9,997 nucleotides of DNA from Actinomycetota bacterium (GTDB taxonomy: Bacteria; Actinomycetota; Actinomycetes; Nanopelagicales; Nanopelagicaceae). The notes under the pieces were generated by a model. That model saw nothing but the letters and a program-made list of their open reading frames with translations, was not told the origin of the DNA and did not search any database. Positions 4,802 through 9,997 of the stretch are shown in pieces. A program made the position numbers and the translations under genes. The DNA lies in NCBI GenBank assembly GCA_009699645.1, contig WLNU01000035.1, positions 1-9,997 on the forward strand. Reading direction: 5' to 3'. Position 1 is the first letter of the stretch, and each line of letters begins with the position of its first letter.

Positions 4802-7321
4802 ATGAGTAAGTTACCTGCACAGGCAAAGTGCGTCGTTATCGGCGCAGGCATCGTCGGAAACGGCATGGTCTATCACCTTGCAAAACTGGGTTGGAAAGAT
4901 ATTGTGCAGATTGATAAGGGACCTCTGCCAAATCCTGGCGGCTCAACAGGACATGCATCTAATTTTATTTTTCCAGTCGATCACTCAAAAGAGATGACTG
5001 CAATAACAGCTGAAAGTATGCGTCAATATAAAGAGTTTGGCACATTTACCGAATCAGGTGGAATTGAAGTTGCACGCACACCAGAGCGTATGCAAGAGCT
5101 TGCACGCCGCATCACATCTGCCAAATCATGGGGCATCGATGGAGGCCGAATACTGACGCCTGCCCAGGTAAAAGAGCTGGTTCCCTACATCGACGAGAGC
5201 ATCATTCTTGGCGGTTATTATCAGCCCACAGTAGGCGTTGTTGACTCACTTCGTACTGGAACATTGATGCGTGAAGAGGCTGCCAAAATGGGAGCAGCAC
5301 AGTCATTTGCAAATATTGAAGTCTTGGACATTACCGTAGTTGATGGTCGAGTCACCGGTGTTGTCACAGATCAAGGCACCATATCTGCCGACTACGTTGT
5401 TATTGCAACTGGATGCTGGTCACCTAAGCTTGCAGCAATGGCAGGTGCGCATATTCCGCTGACTCCTGCAGTTCATCAGATGAAAGATATCGGTCCCGTT
5501 CCATTCTTTGCAGGGACAAAAGGTGATATCGAATGGCCAATCGTTCGCGATATGGATGTCTTTATGTATGAGCGCCAACATGGTACAGGTCTTGAAATTG
5601 GATCCTATGCTCACCGTCCGATTCTTTATACTCCAGATGATTTGCCATCAAATGCAACTGCAACATTGTCACCAACTGAGTTTGCTTTTACACAAGCAGA
5701 TTTTGATATTCAAGATGAGCACTCATATGAGCTCATGCCATCAATTGTTGGTGATGAAAATGTCCGTGAAAAATATGCATGTAATGGAATTCTTTCTTAC
5801 ACCCCCGATGGAATGCCAATCCTTGGTGAGACCCCCGAGGTTAAAGGTTTATGGTCAGTTGCTGCAGTCTGGATTAAAGAGGGCCCAGGGACTTCAAAGT
5901 CTGTTGCAGAATGGATGGTGCTTGGAGATTCACACATTGATCTGCACTCATCCAATATTGCCCGCTTTCACGAGCATCAAAAGGCGCAGTTCCATATTAA
6001 AGCCCGTGTTGATGAGAGCTTTAATAAGACATATGGAATTGTGCATCCGCTAGAGCAGTACGCATCAAATCGCAATGTTCGCCTCTCTCCATTTTATGAG
6101 GCAGAGAAAGAGCTAGGTGCAGTCTTTTATGAGACAGCTGGCTGGGAACGACCATTTTGGTATGAATCAAATAAGAACCTGCTCGCAAAGTTTGGTGAGA
6201 AGGTAATGCCACGTAGCTCTGAATGGGAGGCGCGCTGGTGGTCACCGATTATCAATGCAGAGCACCTTCAAATGCGCGAAAGCGCCGGCATCGTCGACCT
6301 TTCGGCCTTTGCTATCTTTGATGTGAAGGGACCATCTGCATTAGCTGTAGTTCAAAAAGCAGCTCTGCGCCAGATGGATGTTGCAATCGGCCGTGTTGTC
6401 TACACACCAGTTCTGGGTCCTAACGGTGGCTTCAAATCAGACTTAACCATCATGCGCCTTGATACTCATCATTTCCGTGTAGTCACGGGTGGTGCACATG
6501 GAATGGCCGATAAGAAATGGTTTAGCGATCTACTTCCAGCAGATGGATCGGCGCAAATCTCTGACTTAACATCTAGCTATACAACAATTGGAATCTGGGG
6601 TCCTAAAGCCCGCGAGATTATTCAAGCCGTTACCAAGAACGATATGAACCATGAGGCATTTAAATTCAGTACTTGTAAAACTATTGAGGTAGGACCACTT
6701 CGCGTACTTGCATCACGTATCTCCTACGTCGGAGATTTGGGTTGGGAGTTCTATATCCCAATCGAACAGGGCGCAAAACTCTGGCAGATGTTATGGGAGA
6801 GCGGCAAAAAGCACGAGATGATTCCAGTTGGTATTGGTGTCTATGGAACAACTGGTCGACTTGAAAAATGCTACCGAGCATATGGCCCAGAGCTTGAAAC
6901 AGAGTACACAGTGGTTGAGGCTGGAATGCAATCACCTAAGTTAAAAGAGGCCGACTTTATTGGTAAAGCAGCTCACATCAAGCATCGCAGTGAAAAGCCC
7001 GTCACGATGCTCTGCACTCTCTTTGTCGATGACCACACATCATCAACTGGTGAGAAGCGCTACATGATGGGTAACGAACCAATTCTAACTCTAGATAAGA
7101 AGCCGATAGTTGATGTGCATGGCCGTCGCTCTTACGTTACTAGTGCAGGATCGGCCCCATCACTCGGTAAGCACATTCTGATGTCGTATCTACCAACAGA
7201 GCTTGCCGTTGCTGGCAATAAGTTCATCGTTGAATACTTGGGGGAGCACTATCCATGTTCAATCGCTGAAGTAGGTGCTACATCTGTCTTTGACCCATCA
7301 AATGAACGGATTATGGCCTAA
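4802..7321 (+). CDS. FAD-dependent N-methyl dehydrogenase with GcvT-type folate domain (dimethylglycine/sarcosine dehydrogenase-like)
   Basis: The 839-residue protein has the layout of Arthrobacter dimethylglycine oxidase (about 830): an N-terminal FAD amine-oxidoreductase half and a C-terminal GcvT-like half that captures the released carbon on tetrahydrofolate. FAD-binding GAGIVG is at 14-19. STGHA at 48-52 puts His51 where related enzymes carry covalently bound FAD. From my memory of the Arthrobacter sequence, its active-site His225 and Tyr259 match His225 and Tyr256 here, and the folate-domain catalytic Asp552 matches Asp547 in GGFKSD. GSYAHRP, TPDGMPILGE, GWERPFW and YVGDLGWE are also shared. 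One difference is WIKEGPG at 357-363, where Arthrobacter has WVTHSAG, so the substrate may differ. etfB follows with a one-base overlap (TAATG), suggesting ETF, not oxygen, takes the electrons. Dimethylglycine, sarcosine or another N-methyl amine are all possible. Confidence 0.88.
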   Translation: MSKLPAQAKCVVIGAGIVGNGMVYHLAKLGWKDIVQIDKGPLPNPGGSTGHASNFIFPVDHSKEMTAITAESMRQYKEFGTFTESGGIEVARTPERMQELARRITSAKSWGIDGGRILTPAQVKELVPYIDESIILGGYYQPTVGVVDSLRTGTLMREEAAKMGAAQSFANIEVLDITVVDGRVTGVVTDQGTISADYVVIATGCWSPKLAAMAGAHIPLTPAVHQMKDIGPVPFFAGTKGDIEWPIVRDMDVFMYERQHGTGLEIGSYAHRPILYTPDDLPSNATATLSPTEFAFTQADFDIQDEHSYELMPSIVGDENVREKYACNGILSYTPDGMPILGETPEVKGLWSVAAVWIKEGPGTSKSVAEWMVLGDSHIDLHSSNIARFHEHQKAQFHIKARVDESFNKTYGIVHPLEQYASNRNVRLSPFYEAEKELGAVFYETAGWERPFWYESNKNLLAKFGEKVMPRSSEWEARWWSPIINAEHLQMRESAGIVDLSAFAIFDVKGPSALAVVQKAALRQMDVAIGRVVYTPVLGPNGGFKSDLTIMRLDTHHFRVVTGGAHGMADKKWFSDLLPADGSAQISDLTSSYTTIGIWGPKAREIIQAVTKNDMNHEAFKFSTCKTIEVGPLRVLASRISYVGDLGWEFYIPIEQGAKLWQMLWESGKKHEMIPVGIGVYGTTGRLEKCYRAYGPELETEYTVVEAGMQSPKLKEADFIGKAAHIKHRSEKPVTMLCTLFVDDHTSSTGEKRYMMGNEPILTLDKKPIVDVHGRRSYVTSAGSAPSLGKHILMSYLPTELAVAGNKFIVEYLGEHYPCSIAEVGATSVFDPSNERIMA

Positions 7322-8076
7322 TGGACATACTTGTCTGCTTAAAGCGCGTTCCCCTGGCAGGTGGAACTCTAATTCTGACCCCCGATGCACGCGATATCGA
7401 GACGAAGCATTTAGGTTTTGGTATTAGTCCGCATGAAGAAAACGCCGTTGAAGCCGGTGTTCAGCTAGTCGAACAGATGGGCGGCACTCTCACACTTTTG
7501 ACTCTTGGACCAAGTGATGCTGAAGAGCAGTTACGCTCTCAATTAGCAATCGGTGCAACTCGTGCAGTTCTTATTGAGACCGATGGGCAAGAGTGGGATC
7601 CACAAGGCACAGCAGCTGCATTAGTCGATGCCATTAAAGCCGAGGAGACAAAGTTTGATTTGATTATCTTCGGTGCAGAGTCTGCCGATAGCGCCGGGTA
7701 TCAGATTCATATACGTATGGCTCACGCACTTGGCCTACCTATCGTGACCAATGTGAAATCCATGAAGGTAGAGAACGGTACTGTTAGCTGTGATCGCGTC
7801 GTAGCAAATGGTCGAGAGCATTACGAAGCACCGCTACCAGCGATTATTACAGTCCGCGATGGTCTCAATATTCCACGTTATCCATCGGTCCCAGGTCGTA
7901 TGCAGGCACGTAAAAAAACAGTTGAGATGAAAAAAACTGAGGCCAGAGTTCCAAAGCTTGAAAAAGTTACTCTCGCACTTGCACCATCTAAAGATAAAGG
8001 CGCAGAGATTCTAGGCAAAGGTGCAGATGCGGTACCGGCCTTAGTTGAAGTCTTAAAGCAGATTGGAGCTTTCTAA
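7321..8076 (+). CDS. etfB: Electron transfer flavoprotein beta subunit
   Basis: EtfB binds AMP and forms with EtfA a soluble FAD carrier that takes electrons from dehydrogenases and passes them to the membrane quinone pool through ETF:quinone oxidoreductase. The 251 residues match the family. The N-terminus MDILVCLKRVP and ISPHEENAVEAGVQLVEQMGG (35-55) are typical, as are LTLGPSDAEEQLRSQLAIGATRAV (60-83), DLIIFGAESADSAGYQIH (113-130) and the signature LPAIITVRDGLNIPRYPSVPGRMQARKK (172-199). The last of these includes the partner-recognition loop. The start overlaps the dehydrogenase stop by one base and only a weak ACGGA precedes it, so translation probably depends on coupling. Its position directly after the dehydrogenase suggests that enzyme is the main electron donor. 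Confidence 0.95.
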   Translation: MDILVCLKRVPLAGGTLILTPDARDIETKHLGFGISPHEENAVEAGVQLVEQMGGTLTLLTLGPSDAEEQLRSQLAIGATRAVLIETDGQEWDPQGTAAALVDAIKAEETKFDLIIFGAESADSAGYQIHIRMAHALGLPIVTNVKSMKVENGTVSCDRVVANGREHYEAPLPAIITVRDGLNIPRYPSVPGRMQARKKTVEMKKTEARVPKLEKVTLALAPSKDKGAEILGKGADAVPALVEVLKQIGAF

Positions 8077-9035
8077 TGATTCTAGTTTTACTCGATCATG
8101 ATCGCGGAGAGATCGATCCACTCTCACTGCGTGCTCTGACTGCCGCCCGTAAGTTAAGTCAAGATGTCGAGGCGATAGTCATTGGTAGCGACGGCGCAGC
8201 ACTTGCAACTATCGCTGGCGAATATGGCGCAAAGCTTTTACATGTTGCATCCCATGCTGCAATCACCGACTACACACCTATGGCCTCAGGCCGCGCCCTT
8301 AAAGAGTTAGTGGAAAAACTCAAGCCTGCTGCAGTATTAGCCGCTGGTAGTCCACGGGGAAACGAGCAGCTGGCCCACTTAGCCGCCTTTTTAGATATTC
8401 CAATGGCCGCTGAGTGTTCAGAGATTACATTGGGCTCACCGCATCATGTATTGCGTGCCAGGTGGGCCGGTAATCTCATTGAGTCGGCAAATGTTCATGC
8501 CGAACTCTTAGTTGCCACAGTTCTGAGTTTTTCAACAGAGCCTGTGTCGGTCAATGGCGCGCCAGCAACGCTTGCACAGTTCGAGCCAGCGCTAGAGCCT
8601 GCTGATTCGGTGGTAAAGATATTGAGCCGTGATGCTGGTGAAAGCAAGGGCGGAGTAACACTCAATGATGCAAAGGTAATCGTTTCAGGTGGTCGTGGTG
8701 TTGGTGGCCCAGATGGCTTCGGTAACTTAGAAGAGTTAGCTGCAATTCTAGGCGGAACTATAGGTTGCTCGCGCGTTGTCACAAGTTCGGGCTGGCGCCC
8801 ACATGCCGAGCAGGTAGGACAGACCGGCACAAAAGTCGCACCTGATCTATATATCGCCGCCGGCATATCAGGTGCTATGCAACATATCGCTGGAATGAAG
8901 AACAGTAAAACGATCGTTGTGATCAATACTGATCCTGAGGCACCGATTCTACGTTATGCCGATTACGCAATTATCGGAGATTTACATCAAGTGATACCAG
9001 CACTTACAAGCGCCATACGTCAAGCCAAGGGATAA
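8076..9035 (+). CDS. etfA: Electron transfer flavoprotein alpha subunit
   Basis: EtfA carries most of the FAD-binding site of the ETF heterodimer. The 319 residues are a normal length. The C-terminal FAD domain is intact: VSGGRGVGG (203-211), the conserved Ser-Arg at 232-233 followed by Trp240, VGQTGTKVAPDLYIAAGISGAMQHIAGM (247-274), and NTDPEAPI (284-291) with Asp302 further on. The N-terminal half, including AAVLAAGSPRGNEQLAHLAAFLDIP (85-109), fits the EtfA domain I fold and is more divergent, as usual. The gene overlaps etfB by one base (TAATG), with GGAG at 8065-8068 as ribosome binding site. All signature residues I can recognise are present, so I see no sign of a bifurcating or degenerate form, though that cannot be excluded by eye. 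Confidence 0.95.
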   Translation: MILVLLDHDRGEIDPLSLRALTAARKLSQDVEAIVIGSDGAALATIAGEYGAKLLHVASHAAITDYTPMASGRALKELVEKLKPAAVLAAGSPRGNEQLAHLAAFLDIPMAAECSEITLGSPHHVLRARWAGNLIESANVHAELLVATVLSFSTEPVSVNGAPATLAQFEPALEPADSVVKILSRDAGESKGGVTLNDAKVIVSGGRGVGGPDGFGNLEELAAILGGTIGCSRVVTSSGWRPHAEQVGQTGTKVAPDLYIAAGISGAMQHIAGMKNSKTIVVINTDPEAPILRYADYAIIGDLHQVIPALTSAIRQAKG

Positions 9036-9038
9036 AAA

Positions 9039-9997
9039 ATGTCAGATATCGAAATTGCACAAGCGGCAACTATGAAGCCAATCAACGATATTGGCGCATC
9101 CCTTGGTATCGATGTTGAACACCTTGAAGCCTACGGAAAATATAAGGCTAAAGTTAATCTCAAGTTTTTAACGGCGCTTCCAGAGCGCAAAGGCTCAAAG
9201 TTAATCTTAGTAACTGCAATTAGCCCAACACCTGCAGGTGAAGGAAAGACAACTACGACTGTGGGCTTAGGAGATGCGCTGCGCTATATCGGCAAGAGCG
9301 CAATGATTGCACTACGCGAACCATCGCTTGGTCCAGTTTTTGGAATGAAGGGCGGAGCAGCTGGGGGTGGCTATGCCCAGGTAGTTCCGATGGAGGATAT
9401 CAACCTGCACTTCACGGGAGATTTTAACGCCATCGCCCTTGCAAATAACTTACTTGCAGCCCTTATTGATAACCACATACACCACGGCAATGAGCTAGCA
9501 ATAGATATTCGTCGCGTCACATGGAAGCGCGTCATGGACATGAATGATCGTGCGCTGCGCGAGATTATTCAATCAATCGGTGGAGTTGGCAATGGTTACC
9601 CACGCAGTGATGGCTTTGATATCGTCGTTGCATCAGAGATTATGGCTATCTTCTGTCTGGCAACTTCGATTGAGGATCTCAAAGAAAAGATCGGCAAGAT
9701 TGTCGTTGGATATAAGCGCGATAAGACTCCCGTGCTTGCTAGTGAACTTAATGCACAAGGTGCGATGACAGTTATTCTTAAAGATGCCTTTCAACCTAAC
9801 TTAGTTCAAACGCTCGAGAACACTCCAGCATTTATCCATGGAGGGCCATTTGCCAATATTGCACATGGCTGTAACTCAGTCGTTGCAACAACCTCTGCGA
9901 TGAAGTTAGCCGACTACGTTGTCACCGAGGCCGGCTTTGGCGCCGATCTTGGAGCTGAGAAGTTCATCGATATTAAGTGCCGTAAATCAGGGCTTCG
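9039..9997 (+). CDS. fhs: Formate-tetrahydrofolate ligase (3'-truncated by window edge)
   Basis: Fhs interconverts formate, ATP and tetrahydrofolate with 10-formyl-tetrahydrofolate. The first 319 residues of a protein normally about 550-560 long are present. The start [18 protein letters not shown] is typical. [10 protein letters not shown] (64-73) is the ATP-binding P-loop, followed by [36 protein letters not shown] in the 90-125 region, [16 protein letters not shown], and [21 protein letters not shown] near the window end. AAGGGA at 9027-9032, overlapping the end of etfA, is a good ribosome binding site six bases from the ATG. The three-base gap to etfA implies the same operon. Run in reverse, the enzyme would recover ATP from methyl carbon released by the upstream dehydrogenase. 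This needs a methylene-THF dehydrogenase/cyclohydrolase such as FolD, not seen here. Confidence 0.96.
   Translation, partial: MSDIEIAQAATMKPINDIGASLGIDVEHLEAYGKYKAKVNLKFLTALPERKGSKLILVTAISPTPAGEGKTTTTVGLGDALRYIGKSAMIALREPSLGPVFGMKGGAAGGGYAQVVPMEDINLHFTGDFNAIALANNLLAALIDNHIHHGNELAIDIRRVTWKRVMDMNDRALREIIQSIGGVGNGYPRSDGFDIVVASEIMAIFCLATSIEDLKEKIGKIVVGYKRDKTPVLASELNAQGAMTVILKDAFQPNLVQTLENTPAFIHGGPFANIAHGCNSVVATTSAMKLADYVVTEAGFGADLGAEKFIDIKCRKSGL

Noticed and set aside
5207..5245. Suspected loss of the covalent FAD histidine, because GGYYQPTVGVVD replaces a His-containing loop (LHVPSDG) recalled from dimethylglycine oxidase.
   Set aside because: Re-aligning by residue count shows that loop is near residue 140 and is not where related enzymes attach FAD. 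The His in STGHA (His51), which matches the covalent attachment site of the mitochondrial enzymes, is present.
9544..9768. Possible small gene inside fhs in another plus-strand frame.
   Set aside because: It is fully contained within the well-supported fhs frame, and its translation shows no recognisable domain. It is a shadow frame, as are the antisense open frames within moeA, moaC, the dehydrogenase and etfA.

Overview
The window reads as ordinary chromosomal DNA from an actinobacterium with a compact genome and moderate GC content (mid-to-upper 40s percent, judged by eye). The pointers are: gene ends that overlap by 1 to 4 bases, intergenic gaps of 0 to 52 bases, several starts that look leaderless (a -10-like hexamer 6-7 bases before the start codon and no Shine-Dalgarno), an actinobacterial-looking MoeA, and a folate-linked flavoenzyme that aligns along its whole length with Arthrobacter dimethylglycine oxidase. 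A freshwater acI/Nanopelagicales-type lineage would fit, but that is an inference from gene style and composition. No marker gene is present to prove it.

Positions 1-3298 form a molybdenum cofactor (Moco) block. Five + strand genes run mobA (5' end outside the window), moeA, moaC, mogA and moaE. All junctions overlap by 1-4 bases except moeA/moaC, which has an 18-base gap. moaD lies on the opposite strand, and its stop codon directly abuts that of moaE. The block covers cyclisation (MoaC), the dithiolene-forming MPT synthase (MoaD plus MoaE), adenylylation (MogA), Mo insertion (MoeA) and nucleotide attachment (MobA). moaA and the MoaD-activating moeB are not in view.

Positions 3299-4107 hold a 22-bp divergent promoter region, a TSUP (TauE/SafE) family membrane permease, and a 52-bp gap carrying a strong inverted repeat just before a GntR/FCD-type regulator.

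Positions 4108-9997 look like one transcription unit: gntR, a two-domain FAD plus GcvT-type demethylating dehydrogenase, etfB, etfA and fhs (3' end outside the window). Together they suggest oxidative removal of N-methyl groups from a small methylated amine such as dimethylglycine or sarcosine. Electrons would pass to the electron transfer flavoprotein, the methyl carbon would be captured as methylene-tetrahydrofolate, and formate-tetrahydrofolate ligase would interconvert 10-formyl-THF with formate and ATP. The GntR protein is the obvious candidate regulator.

No RNA genes, mobile elements, CRISPR arrays or long repeats were seen, and no stretch over 300 bases lacks a gene. I see no unprecedented system. 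The points most worth following up are the one-carbon cassette with its GntR operator, and the overlapping face-to-face promoters between moaD and the permease gene.
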